Under the pieces are notes generated by a model. The model was not told the DNA's origin and did not search any database. It worked only from the letters and a program-made list of their open reading frames with translations. The translations under genes and the position numbers were made by a program. Source: Magnolia sinica (Eukaryota; Streptophyta; Magnoliopsida; Magnoliales; Magnoliaceae). From it: a DNA stretch of 64,000 bases. Shown here in pieces: positions 36,705-49,087 of this stretch; within the stretch, counting starts at the first letter, position 1, and every line of letters begins with the position of its first letter. The stretch covers positions 3,286,001 through 3,350,000 of the forward strand of contig NC_080577.1 in assembly GCF_029962835.1 (NCBI RefSeq). Direction: 5' to 3'.

Positions 36705-37316
36705 TGCGGCAACGACCACCTTTGATATGTATATCATACTGCATGCATAGGTTTCTTTCATTTCGATCATTTTCTCTTTTCTCCCCCCTTCATTTCCTTT
36801 CCTTTCTAGTGAGGCTGTAATTTGAAATGAATGTAGAGAGAATTGCCGATAGTCCGTGCTGACTCATTGGGCCATGGGTTCAAGTGACTGGTCAAGGGTT
36901 TGTCATAGTTCGACTCATTGACTTCTTGGGTCATTGGCTCGAGTCACTTGGCAAGCTGGGTGTGGTCAAGGGTATGTCACGGTTTGACTCACTGGGTGAT
37001 GGGTTCAAGTCTCCCAAGTCATTCGACCCACTGGGTTCGGGTCAATAGACAAGCAGGCGTTCTTTGTCACAGTTCGACTCACTGGGTCACGGTTTGATTC
37101 ATCGGGTCATGAGTTCAAGTCACTAGGCAATTGTGGGCGTTGGGGCCAGCGTCGTGACCCACTGGCTGATGGCTTCATATAGTGGTTGTATTTTCTTGGA
37201 TGGCCTATCTGATACATCATCGTAGCCATGTTCTCTGTTTTCCCAATCAATCTGATCACCATTCAGTGGGCCTTTTGTCAAGTGAGCTGTGTCTACTATG
37301 AATATTTGTTGTCATT
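36677..37316. other. PP2C 3' flank with degenerate 'TCACTGGGT' repeats
   Basis: The presumed 3' UTR is followed at 36850-37180 by loosely repeated phrases such as GACTCACTGGGT, GGGTTCAAGTC and GGTCAAGGGT. No gene. No clear poly(A) signal could be chosen. Confidence 0.5.
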
Positions 37317-38430
37317 TAGGGCCGTTTGGATCTTAAATCGTCGTTTTGCTTAAGCTATTTATGTCTTAAGTAATTTATCATGGTTTCTACCTATCCTGGT
37401 GATAAGTATGTTTGATAAACAACATCTTATCAGTTAAGAAGTATGTTTGATTTAAAAAAAAATGCTTATTATCTAAGAAGTAAAATGGTTTGTTTATTTT
37501 CAAACATTACGTAAGTAATTTGTAAATCTCTTTTTATTAATTTCCTTTTTATCCACTCCTCTCTCAATTATTATTATTATTATTTTTTCATAAATATTTT
37601 AAAATCTCTTTCAATTTTTATTATTTACATAAGGTTGATCTTTAATATGCGCCATTTATAATGAGGGCTAACCTTTGATGTGGACGGTTCATTATGTTGG
37701 GTTCACCTTCGCCTCGTCTTCAATGTGAACCGTCCCTCATATGCGGCTTAACTTTAATATGGACTCTCCAACTTGTAAGGCCCAGTGTGATGTGGGCTGT
37801 ATCAATCATGCGGGGCTACTATGCATGTGGGGCCCACCTTAGATTTAGGCCATTCATCAAAAGGGGTCAAGCTTTGATGTGGGTCATCTATCATGCAGGG
37901 CCCACCATTTATTTCAATTTTCCAATAATGTAGGGCTCATCTTCAGTATTCACCACACATCATGTGGAGCCCATCTTTGATGTGGACCACATATCATTTG
38001 AGCCCAGCTTTCATGTGGATCGTCCATCATGTGGGCCTGCCTTGGAGCTGACCTTAGATAAGGAACATCCATTGCGTGGGGCATACCTTGATATGGGTCA
38101 TCCATCATGTGGGGTCCACCATCAATGCCCGTTGGACCATCCATTGTGGGCCCCACCTTTGAAGTGGGTCGTACATCATATGGGGCTGCTTTGGATGTAG
38201 GCCATATGTCATTAGGGGTTGATCATTGATGTGGACCATTCATTATGTGGGGCTCATCTTTGATGTGGGCCGTACATTTGTGTGGGTCAGTCCTTTGATT
38301 TGGGCCATCCATCATGCGACGCCACCATTGATATGGACCAAACATGAGGCAGACAGATGAGAAAGAGGCGAGGGTTCAGAAAATAAAAAGTTAAATAAGC
38401 TACTTATAGGGTGTATCCAAATAGGCCCTA
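37317..38430. mobile_element. hAT-like element carrying a minisatellite
   Basis: The left end TAGGGCCGTTTGGAT and the right end ATCCAAATAGGCCCTA are inverted termini of the common plant 'gccgtttggat' hAT-type MITE. Flanking octamers (GTTGTCAT region and GTTATCTG) agree only partly. The middle is a degenerate tandem array at about 37640-38345. No transposase. Confidence 0.65.
37640..38345. repeat. Degenerate minisatellite, about 35-45 bp unit
   Basis: About 16-18 diverged units follow the consensus style TTTGATGTGG(A/G)CC, then ATCCATCATGTGGGGCC, then CACC. Repeat-encoded ORFs on both strands (for example minus 37950-38156) were not called as genes. Confidence 0.75.
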
Positions 38431-40124
38431 GTTATCTGTGATCGCTTCCTCGTGTACGGCCCTGCCCTCTCTTTTTATTCTTTGGCATGTGTGTTTGTTG
38501 TGGGGCCATCTGATGAATGGCTCAGATCTTGACTTTCATGTATGCTTGGAATTGGCTTCTTTCCTGTTGCGAGGGATCCCCTTATTAGCATTTCTCACCT
38601 TCATTTCCTTTCAATGCGCGTCAGCCTCTTTTTTTTTTATCACAAGTAAAATGTGTGTTCGCTGCACGTGGGAACTCATGGATAACTTAAAACTACTTCA
38701 TTCATAGATGGGATGAGGTGGAATCAAAACCACTTATCAATGTTTGATAAAGGATTTTCACCTTGTGTGCCCCACTATAGATTGAGCTATTAGGAAAGTT
38801 CATTTTCCTTGTGTTTATGTATATTAGGAAGACATTTCATTCATTTGTAATTTTTTTTTTCCCTATTTTATCAAGTTTTGTATTTATTGTATTATTTTAT
38901 ATTGGACCATTTCTCATGTATAAATTCAGGACCCTCACCCAATGAATAACAACCATTATTCAATATTTGAAATTTTAAATTTTCATTTTAAATTTTTATC
39001 ACAAACATCTAAAGTCTCAAAATTAAATGTGTGATCCGTAAGGGAAATTTATGGGCCTGAGCATCTAACGAGGGATGTGTCACATGTAAGCCCCAGTATG
39101 GTGTGCATATCGTGGAGTGAAATATCATACAACTCCTTTGGGATGTGGCCCACCTCACTTGTGGATGGGGATTGGTTATGGGCTTATGGCCTGCACTAGT
39201 GGAGTGCAACACGTGTTTAGTTTGAGTCATCTTGGCACTAAAAAGGTAAGACTGAGGATTGGGCGATCCAATCAAAATGTTAATACTGATCCAATTCTAA
39301 TGTTAGTCCCAACTGTTGAAAGTCTTTCCTGGTACCAGTGCATCAGTAGAATTACCTTTTTCACAGTTATTCATACTCCACTGTTTTAACGGAAGAGATG
39401 GGATAATGGTATTAAGGTCTAAGGTATTTTTACCATGACATAGACTATCCACCATATATTGGTACAAGTTTGAAAGAGACGTCCACAAAAATAGGATTTT
39501 GTCTTATTCATCGATATTCACATTTACACTTATTGGTTTATAAATCAATTTATTAAAGGTGTTGATATGTTTAGAGAGATTGGACCATTTCGTCATTTTA
39601 AAATTGTACAACTATTTCTTTAGACATAGATGATTAGAGATTGGACCGTTATAAAGGATTTTGTTGGCCAAAGTATAATTGGATTGCACTAATTGTTTTA
39701 TGATAAAGTTCATCCCACTCTTCTTTTTTCATTAGTTCATGACAATTTTCTCTGTCAAAAAGTGCTTGCTATAATCTTTGTTGAATTATAAGGATTTTCA
39801 TCTTCAACCTCAATAATTTAAAATTACTTTTACCTAATAATTTTTCTATCTCAAACTTTGCATTTGATCCCCTCGATGTAATGTTTCAAATTCTATTTGA
39901 ATACTCAACATTTACTCTAATACCACTTGTTGGGGATGCAACAAGCCCTAACATGACTTTCTGACGTGAAAGCAACTTCATACGGAATCAAACAACGTGA
40001 CAAGAGAAAAAAAATTCAAGAAACCACAAATAATATGAATTCTACGTGAAAAACTATTTAAAGAAAAAACTACGGCAAGTTGACAAATAATTCACTATAA
40101 TTAGAAAGTTGCAAAAGATTGGAC
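38431..40124. other. Intergenic DNA, no gene recognised
   Basis: AT-rich with short domain-free frames. Nothing could be assigned by family. Confidence 0.4.
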
Positions 40125-40133
40125 AACTTACAT

Positions 40134-41302
40134 GGAATTGGATTGTGTATTGAGTAACTCATAACCGTAAGGGCTACTGAGCTGAGGTGGCGGCATTCTA
40201 TTGGCCCTCACATGTGGGGCCAGTTTCACTCCTCCAAACGGCAAAGCAAACTGCATTAGCCCGTTTCTCTCACCAGTTGCGTAGCGAGATTCTCTCCCGC
40301 GTCTCTCCCTCCGTGAAGAAAAATAAAAATTAAAAAATCTCTCTAGCCGTACAGGAAATAAAAAAGAAAAAAAGAAAAAGAAGAAGCAGAGAAAGAGAGC
40401 TTTGCCAGTCTCTCCTGTCCACCTCACCGTCTCCCTCTCGAGTTCAACCTCTTTCTCTTTCTCGGATCGGCATCAACTCGTTTTTCTGCATGGTGATGTT
40501 GATCTAGGATTAGGAATTTTGCTATTCTTTCTCTTCTCTCTTTACATGGTGACGTCGATTTAGGATTATGGATTTTGCTCCCTTTGGTTGACAGTTTGAT
40601 GAGAGATTAGAGATTAGGGTTTGAAATTGAAAATCTGTAGTAGGGAAATTTTCAAATTTCTAATTCATAACTTGAGATTCTTCAAATTCCTAATTAGTAT
40701 TTTCATATTAGAAATTGAAAATTCAAATTAGGGGATTTTTCAAATCTCTAATCCATAACTCGAGATTCTCCAACTTCCTAATTAGCATTTCAATCCCTAA
40801 TCCATAGTAGGGGATTTCATATTTGTTTTTTTTTAAAATTTTTTTTTAAAATTTTAATTTTTTATATTTATTTAAGAGATAACATTCCTAATTAAATGTG
40901 CATTCTTTTTTTCGATTTTCAATCCCTAATTAGGATTTTGCATTTGTAAATTTAATTGGGGACTTTTTTTTTAAAAAAATAAAAATAAAAAATCCAGTTA
41001 TGGTTTTCAATTTTTAATCCCTAATTAGAGATTACAGATTAATTAGAGATTGTAAATTGAAAATCTTAAATTAGGTTTTTTTCAAACATTTGATTAAGGT
41101 TTTGATTAGGATCTCCATTACAATTTTGATTAAGATTTTTTTACGATTTTGATTAGGGTTCTTCGTTTGATCAGCGCTATGATTATCTTAGTAAGTTACC
41201 TTCGCCTTAAATGTTATCTCTAAAAATTTTTAAAAAAAAATCGGCTAAAGTTTGATTGTGGGGAGGAAAGTTGTTACATTTTCTTATTCCAACAATAATA
41301 TG
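40134..41302 (+). repeat. Left TIR of the MULE
   Basis: It matches the reverse complement of 47679-48795 from the outer GGAATTGG to the inner ATTCCAACAATAATATG. The outer 300 bp are GC- and CT-rich, like a promoter/5' UTR. The inner part is AT-rich with several copies of words such as CTAATTAG, GATTAGGG and TTCAAAT. Small indels separate the two arms. Confidence 0.92.
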
Positions 41303-42495
41303 CACATTTTTTTTAAAAGTATATGCAATTGTATTCAACCATTTGGAATTGTTTTTTTTTTTTTTTTTTAAAATAAAATTGTACGCATGCGCTTATGACT
41401 ACATTCATCTACTATTTTTTGAATAATTGCTAACTTCGGTGATTAGTGTTGTTTGGAATTGTAGATTTTAAGAACTATATGGTCAAAGTGATTTTTGAGT
41501 TATGATGAGCGGGTCCCTAGTTGTGAGTTGCAAATGCTGAATATAACGGTAATCTTCACAGTATCTACTCTCCAATGTGTTGGAGATAGCTGTTTACTAA
41601 ATCCGCAAATGCTTGTCAAGGATGCTGGCTTCACACATATATTTTGTAGTATCTGTGAATTGTGTAAATTGAGTTGTATTGGAAAGACGCTTCTATTATG
41701 CATTGCACCCTATCTTTTGGCCGTAAATTTTTTTTATTAGTGAAATTAAGGTGGTTGTAATTAGGAGAATACATTACTGTTGTTAGATTTGAATATCTAT
41801 CAATGTGTGATCACAAAAGAATGAGTGTGATGTGAATTTTATGTTGTGAATGAAATATGGCTTTAACATGGAATTGAATTAGATTTTGTTTGTATACATC
41901 GCCCTTAAAATTGACAGATGATGCTCACGAGGTAGTCGTGTGTCTAGTGTTGCTAGCAAACACTTTCATATCAAAGGCAAAGCACCTTTTGATTTAGTTG
42001 ATTGGTGCCTGCCTCAATTGGGTGGCTCTATTGGACCAGTGGTGACAGTAGATAGCATGGATGTCGCCCACTTGGCCTTGAACTGTAGGTTCCAATGCTC
42101 TAGTTGTAAGAGGATGTTTGGGCCATGAGTGTGGCATTTGTCCAAGGAACCCTAGAGAATGGGAACCCTTCATCCAACCTTGCTTTAGATCTAAGGTTGG
42201 GGATCCGAGGGCATTTTGAAATTTGGATGCTAACATTGTTTTGGATATTAGGTTGTATATCTGAGGGCATTCTGAAATTTGGATGCTCATGGGCTCTTTT
42301 GGGTTTTTCACACGGGGGTATGTGTGAATTACTTTAGGCCGCATTTAGATGTAGAAGTGAATTGAATTGCATAGCAATGGCATAGTTTAAGGTTTTCCAT
42401 ATGGAGGTATGTGGGACATTGCTTTAGGCTGTATTTGGATGCAGAAGTAAATTGAATTGCGTAGCAATGGCATAGTAATCCTCAAATCATGAGCA

Positions 42496-42825
42496 CATTC
42501 CTTTCAGGTGCAGCCCGAAATAAAATCAATAATGATTTGGAGCGTAATCTCTCAATGATCACATTCCTTTCAAGTGCAATCTGAAATAAAATCAATAATG
42601 ATTTGGAACTCAATCTTTCAATGATTACATTCCTTTCAAGTCCAATCTGAAATAAAATCAATTATGATTTGAAGCTCAATCTCTCAATGATCGCATTCCT
42701 TTCAAGTCTAATCTGAAGTAAATTCAATTATGATTTGAAGATCAATCTCTTAATGATCACATTCCTTTCAAGTCCAACCTGAAATAAACTCAATTATGAT
42801 TTGGAGATCAATCTCTCAATGATCA
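42496..42825. repeat. Tandem array, five 66-bp units
   Basis: CATTCCTTTCA begins at 42496, 42562, 42628, 42694 and 42760, each followed by a TCTGAA(A/G)TAAA-type stretch, ATTATGATTTG and TCAATCTCT. The spacing is exactly 66 bp. A decayed further unit follows at 42826. Confidence 0.9.
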
Positions 42826-43235
42826 TATCTTTTTCATTGGGAAAAGCGAGGCTTCAAACATTTCAATGATTATAGTGACCAGAAGCATTCAAACTTTTCC
42901 ATTCCCTACCCATTGAAAATCATCTCAACATAAACTGGAAACAAAAATACATTCAATGATTTTGTTTCACCTTACTTTTTTTCAATAATTATCGTGCAAA
43001 AGTATAAATGCGAGTATAGATGGAAAGTTGAGTCCTCTCAAACAAATTCAATTTTAGTATTTGTATTAACATTCTAAAACATTGAATTTTAAATGCTTTT
43101 TGATGTCCTTATCTATGCCTGCTGAACAAAGATAGAAACCTTACAACTCACCACTTACTAAAGATGGAAACCTTGCAACAACCCCTATTTATGCTTTTTA
43201 ATAAATCTTTCTTCACAAAGACTTTGCAAAATTCA

Positions 43236-43237
<2 letters not shown>

Positions 43238-43263
<26 letters not shown>
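43238..43263. repeat. AAT microsatellite
   Basis: About eight pure AAT units within the MULE interior. Confidence 0.9.
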
Positions 43264-43266
<3 letters not shown>

Positions 43267-43324
43267 TCTTTCTTCACTTTGCACTCCCTGTCATTTGATT
43301 TGAATGATGAGCTTGGAAATCCTG

Positions 43325-43496
43325 ACCTTTAAAACAATGGGTAGAAAAAAACTGCTAGATGGTTGTTCTACTCCCTTTCTTGTATAGCTGTACAATCATT
43401 CGGGCAAGTGACCTTTAAAACAATGGGTAGAAAAAAACTGCTAGATGGTTGTTCTACTCCCTTTCTTGTATAGCTGTACAATCATTCGGGCAAGTG
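43325..43496. repeat. Perfect 86-bp direct tandem duplication
   Basis: ACCTTTAAAACAATGGGTAG begins at 43325 and at 43411. The two 86-bp copies look identical throughout, ending CATTCGGGCAAGTG. This is either a recent duplication or an assembly effect. Confidence 0.95.
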
Positions 43497-44397
43497 CCCC
43501 AAAAAGAAATGGGCCTCACTTATCGTATAAGACAATCACTATTTTTTAAGACTCAATCAGGTGGGCTTGACAAAAAGAGCTGGCCCACCCCTAACAGCAA
43601 TTGCATCTCCACCTGCATCTAAGATAAAATAATGATAAAAATTAAGTGCAAGATAAGTAATGATTTAAAAAAAATACATTTTAGACAAATTGGGTTATAC
43701 CAAAATTTGCATTATCAACATAGAACACTACTTAGAACACATGCTTACCTTTGAAAAAAAGAAATACTAATTACTCGAACATGGGTGACAATCTTCACAC
43801 CGCAATAATTGATTGTTATCATATGATGGTAATGATGGCTGCATATGAAAATTCACATATTAGTTAATATGATTTTTTACCATGTATAAATTCGAAAGGT
43901 ATATTCAATAATATGTCAAATACAAATAATCCTTTTTACTTGGATAAGCAAGACGCTTCCCGTAGATGAATTATGTGGGGTGCTTGAGGGATTTTGCTAG
44001 TAGAAGTTAATACTTGGTTGGGATCCAGAACAACTCACTCCGGTAATATTTGAATTCTAAAAAAGCAACAACACAATAATAAAAACTCCAATAAGCAGAA
44101 ATGATATAAATATTATATGTAATATTATAAGTTCTTTCTTTTTTTCTTTTTTCTTTTTAAGATGATAATATAGAATATTACAAGTTTACTAAATTAACCT
44201 TCACTTATACCTGATATCCGACGTTGAAAAGGTTTTGTTGGAACATGCTAGCATCATGTAGTTGGTACCTACACTGAGCCACTGATGCATTGATAGATCC
44301 ACTAGGGTTAGGAAGCATCACCATATAATGTGAAGGTTGAAATGACACATGGTGCATGATTGTTTTCCTTCACCATTAATATTTGACTTGCTTGTGG

Positions 44398-46690
44398 TTA
44401 AACGGTTTCAGATAAGGATCTTTTCTTCCTCACTTGATCTAGTGGATTTTTAAATGTACAATGGTTGCCTCGAACTTTGGGCTTTACTTTAATCCCTCTT
44501 ACAATTTGTGTACCCATACTATCAACAAAAGTAACTTGTTTTTCGGTTAGCCCAGGGTGTACGTTTTCAGTGTTTTCAATTTCAATTGGCTCAGGGCGTG
44601 TGCTTTCAGTATGTACACTTGCGGTTGAATTGGAAGGTGCACCTTCAGTATGTAAACTTTCTGTAGGTTCAGAGTGTGCATGTTTGGTATCTAAACTTTT
44701 GGTCATCAAATGGCATGTAGGTTCATCATCTTCACTTTCTTTAACAACATCAGACATTAATGGAAGTTTTTTGATTCTTTTCATACATTCCATCACTTGA
44801 TCATGATATATATCTGCATATTTATCAGCTAATTTGACGACCTCTTCATGTCCCCAGCAATTGCCGCAACTTTTAGAAACTTGCGACACAAGTAATTGTA
44901 CCATTTACATGAAGTAACATTGCGGTCAGCTTGTATTGTTAACCCATTATAATCTTTAACATAACATACCTTTACATCTTTTTGCCATCTCTTCAGAATA
45001 TAACGAGGATGAAGCACATCTATATTATAATAATTTAAAACTTTTAATACGTGACTACATAAGATCTCCACAAATTCAAATTTCTTACAGCTATACCTCA
45101 CTATACTATGTAATGAGTCAAATCTAATGGTACGCCCTTCCATTTTACTTTTAGAAACAACTCGAAACTCGATAACCATTCCAGACTCACCACATTTAAA
45201 CATTGCATGACTTAGCCACTTCTTATACTCATCTTGGAATATTTCAAATATTTATAGAGTATATGATTTTGTTGCTTCCTTTAACATTGTGATGTCAGCA
45301 AACAATATTGGGATACTTTGCCTCATATTGAAATCAGCTTTAGATTCCTTGTATCGTCGTTCGGCCACTACTTGTCTGTATTGAGTGAAGACACGTAAAA
45401 GATTATATTTGGTGCTTAAATATTTTTTCAATACGCCATTCATGCTCTCACTCCGTTGCGTGCTCTTCATGTCAGCACCATAACCCTTTTCTCTCTTTCT
45501 TTAAACAAATTCTGTAACCACTTGTTCTGTACTAAATCATATTTCTCGAGCAAGTTATTTCATGTAGCTAAAAACTCTTCCTCTTCCTCATAATCATATA
45601 CACACTTACTAAAATCAGAACTAAAACTTTTTGAATCATTAAATACATTACTAAGGTGTTTTGCAGCATTTTGGTATATATGCCAGATACATAGACGATG
45701 ATATGCTTTTGGCATCACTGAAGCTATTGCATTGGCCATTGCAGCATCTTAGTCTGTTAGTATTGTCATTGGTTGTTTTCTAGACATCGCACTTAAAAAT
45801 GTTTGAAACAACTATTTTAAAGATTCAATCGTTTCATGATATAGTAAGGGCGCACCAAATATTAAAGTCTTGTTATGATGATTTGCCCCAATAAATGGAG
45901 CAAAAAGCCGTCCATAACTATTTATCCTATATATAGTATCAAAGAAAATGACATTCCCAAAAACACTGTAGTCCACTATTGACATTCCATCTGCCCAGAA
46001 CATGTTCGTCATTTAATCATCTTTATCTACTTGTATAGCATAAAAGAAAGATGGATAATCAATTTACTTTTGTTGAAAATACTCCAATACAACTCTTGCA
46101 TCACTCTTTTCCATTGCTTCCATTCGTTTCTCTGTAAGTAGTCCTTGTAATCAACTGGCGTGAAACCCATATTCTCTCGACCTCCAGCTTGTCTACTAAA
46201 ATATTCGATACCTGCTCGTGGTATTATTCCCAAATCATTTATGATATCTATGTTAGCTTTTTGATCATCAGTCAAGCTTCTGTGTGACCTTAACATGTGC
46301 ACCTTCGTTGGTGTAACAACCTCATGGTTATGCTTTGCCATAAGCTTATTTACACTGTATTTTCCATTCTTCTGAAGCTTAATCATCATGCTTGCTTTAT
46401 AATTCGTTCTTGTAATCGGACGGGTAGACCTTACGAGATCGGTTTGTTTCTTTTCACGTTTTTAACCTTCTTTAGAATAACAAAATTCTCTGAAAACTAT
46501 GACATATTCATCTGATTTTTGTATCCATCCCTTTCGAGCACTGAACCCTAACCTTTTAGCATAGCTATTATAAAAATTATATGCACTTTCATCAGAAGAA
46601 AACTCCATTCCTAGTTTTGGTTCTTCATCTAATACATCACCTGGTTGAATAGTACATCTTGCCTTACATTTTCATTGCACTGGCTTGCAT
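44398..46690 (-). pseudogene. FAR1/FHY3-type MULE transposase, degenerate
   Basis: Read from about 46690 down to 44398. First comes a FAR1 DNA-binding region (YNFYNSYAKRLGFSARKG, KLMAKHNHEV). The MULE DDE domain follows (NMFWADG, FDTIYRINSYGRLFAPFIG, NHH, then LTD-stop-DAAM and YHRLCIWHIYQNAAKHL), then the R-S-E-S-M-N block. Next is the SWIM-type zinc finger (YSCKKFEFVEILCSHVLKVL with C...C-x-H), and a long acidic tail ends in FKNPLDQVRKKR. Breaks include TAA at 46462-46464, TAA at 45749-45751 where relatives have Gln, TGA at 45560-45562, and several frameshifts. Intact proteins would cut and paste the element or, when domesticated, act as transcription factors. Its position between matching TIRs makes it the element's own transposase. 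Confidence 0.88.
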
Positions 46691-47678
46691 CTTGAACGTT
46701 TATTTCAGTATCAAATTGTAACCTTCAATATGTTTGAGAACATGCTTGCCTTTACAAGATTTTATCATCCATTTCAATAATTGACCTTCAAAAGTAAAAG
46801 ACATACAAACCATGCAAACAATTTAGTTCATAATGTAAAATATGCACGTGGGATGTAACAGTAATGGTTATGGTTATGCACAAAAACATAGGCAATACGA
46901 CTAGATAAACAAAACTCAAATGTGTCTTTAAAGTTAACTCCTAGCGAAATACAAAAAAGTCATGGAATTGTACTGCATGGCTAAGGAAGAGGTCTTTCCA
47001 ATTGAACAAAAAAAGAAACATATTTTTATATATTTTGAAAATTCTACCAAAGCTCTATTTGGAATAATGGATAGCTAGGTATCCACTTACATCAAGCTAA
47101 TAATTCCATAATATACTTGAATAGTTATGGCTACGACATACTTAATATAAAACAAAACTATCCCAACACCAACACTCTCCAAATTCCTAAAATGCAAATA
47201 CTAAAATTAAAATAAATCCAGTAGAGTTTCTATATTGCTTGGAGTCATTCACGTAAAAATTTATCTATTTTCTATCTACAGTAGGGTGCCAAATATGAAC
47301 AATAAAAAATCAATCTAAAAAAAAAAAGCCTAATAAAAAGTCTAGTCCAAATGAAATCACCAATTGCTTTCAAGGTCTAAGAATTGAGAAATTTTTTCAC
47401 ATAGAATTTATATTTGGTGCCTTAAAATTCATTTCTAAATATCCATAAAGATTAATAGCTTATATAAAAAAAATCTGAATTAGTAGAGAAATGACTCAAT
47501 ATCTCATACGCATCTATGCACACATGTACTAAATTTAAATCTTCCATCTATTAGGAAAATTAGGGATTAGGGTTTATGAAAATTAGGGCAGACATTCAAA
47601 ATATGAAAATTAATTTCTCATATAAAAATGCTAATTAGGAATTTGAAGAATCTCAAGTTATGTATTAGGGATTAAGAA
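46691..47678. other. MULE interior upstream of the transposase
   Basis: AT-rich, no frame of interest. It probably contained the transposase 5' region and any intron. At 47570-47678 it has extra copies of the AT-rich words found in the TIR (ATGCTAATTAGGAATTTGAA). Confidence 0.5.
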
Positions 47679-48795
47679 CATATTATTGTTGGAATAAGAA
47701 AATGTAACAACTTTCCTCCCCACAATCAAACTTGAGCTGATTTTTATTTTTTATTTTTAGAGATAACATTTAAGGCGAAGGTAACTTACTAAATTAATCA
47801 TATCAAACGAAGAACCCTAATCAAAATCGCAAAAAAATCTTAATCAAAATTATAATGAAGATCTTTATTAAAACCATAATCAAATGTTAAAAAAAACCTA
47901 ATTTAAGATTTTCAGTCTATAATCTCTAATTAATCTGTAATCCCTAATTAGGGATTAAAAATTGAAAACCGTAACTGTATTAAAAAAAAAGTCCCTAATT
48001 AAATTTACAAATGCAAAATCCTAATTAGGGATTGAAAATCGAAAAAAAATGTACATTTGATTAGTAATGTTATCTTTATAAAATAAAAAAAAACAAAAAA
48101 AAAAAAACAAATAAGGAATCCCCTACTATGGATTAGGGATTGAAAAATGCTAATTAGGAATTTGAAGAATCTCGAGTTATAGATTAGGAATTTGAAAAAT
48201 CCCCTAATATAAATTTTCAATTTCTAATATGAAAATGCTAATTAGGAATTAGAAATTTGAAGAATCTCAAGTTATGGATTAGGGATTTGAAAAATTCCCT
48301 ACTACAGATTTTCAATTTCAAACCCTAATCTCTAATCTCTCATCAAACTGTTAACCGAAGGGAGCAAAATCCCTAATCCTAAATCAACGTCACCATGTAA
48401 GAGAGAAGAGAAAGAAGAGCAAAATTCCTAATCCTAAATCAACATCACCATGCACAGAAACGAGGTGATGCCGATCCGAGAAAGAGAGGGAGATTGAACT
48501 CGAGAGGGAGACGATGAGGTGGACAAGAGAGACCGGCGAAGATCTCTCTCTGCTTCTTCTTCTTCTTCTTTTTTTCCGGCACGACTGGAGAGATTTTTTT
48601 TTTTTTGGTTCTTCACGGCGGGAGAGACGCGGGAGAGAATCTCTCTACGCAAATAGAGAGAAAAACAGGCTAACGCCGTTTGCTTTGCCGTTCGGAGGAG
48701 CGAAACCGGCCCCACATATGAGGGCCAATAGAATGCCGCCACCTCAGCTCAGTAGCCCTTATGGTACTGAGTTACTCAGTACACAATCCAATTCC
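47679..48795 (-). repeat. Right TIR of the MULE
   Basis: Inverted partner of 40134-41302. The outermost 120 bp agree closely with the left arm, including the GAGGTGGCGGCATTCTATTG phrase in reverse. The middle AT-rich section differs mainly by indels. Confidence 0.92.
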
Positions 48796-48804
48796 AAGTT
48801 ACAT

Positions 48805-49087
48805 ATAAGAAATCCTACGTTTTCCCTCAAAACAAAAATGTGTTAAGCTCCTTTTGTTTTATTCTAATTATGCAATTAGAAGCCTATTTATATACTTCTG
48901 TACAAAATTAGAAAAAAAAACCCACACTTATGCATTCTGCTCGGTCGCACCTTCAGTCGACTAAGATATCAATTATGCATTCTGCTCGGTCGCACCTTCA
49001 GTCGACTAAGATATCAACAGAGTTTCTTGGTTAATTGAAACATATTTCAATTGATTGGAAACAGCACAGCGTAATTTGGTTGACTCA
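48805..49087. other. Spacer with a 45-bp tandem duplication
   Basis: TGCATTCTGCTCGGTCGCAC begins at 48931 and 48976, giving two near-perfect 45-bp copies (48930-49019). Otherwise nothing was recognised. Confidence 0.8.

Larger units (their letters stand above)
41303..44397. other. MULE interior left of the transposase, no gene recognised
   Basis: Short frames without domains. It holds the 66-bp array at 42496-42825, an AAT run at 43238-43263 and a perfect 86-bp duplication at 43325-43496. Two close copies of a GAATTGCATAGCAATGGCAT-type phrase lie near 42365 and 42450. It could include captured host sequence, but none was identified. Confidence 0.5.
40125..48804. mobile_element. Mutator-like element (MULE) with ~1.1-kb terminal inverted repeats and FAR1-type transposase
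   Basis: The element proper spans 40134-48795 (8662 bp). Both ends begin, reading inward, GGAATTGGATTGTGTA(T/C)TGAG. The flanking 9-mers are AACTTACAT (40125-40133) and AAGTTACAT (48796-48804), 8 of 9 identical, as expected for the 9-bp TSD of Mutator elements. The inverted repeats extend about 1.1 kb inward. A degenerate FAR1/FHY3-type MULE transposase lies on the minus strand between them. No intact transposase frame remains, so it is not autonomous now. Confidence 0.92.

Noticed and set aside
37950-38200. Repetitive His/Met/Pro/Asp-rich ORFs on both strands
   Set aside because: Direct products of the minisatellite, open by periodicity rather than by coding constraint.
44465-44800. Plus-strand 111-residue ORF
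   Set aside because: Antisense of the acidic tail of the FAR1-type transposase, whose low-complexity repeats keep it open.
48434-48846. ORFs of about 100 residues on both strands at the right end of the MULE, with a counterpart at 40128-40427
   Set aside because: They lie in the inverted repeat arms. No domain; reading frames differ between the arms.
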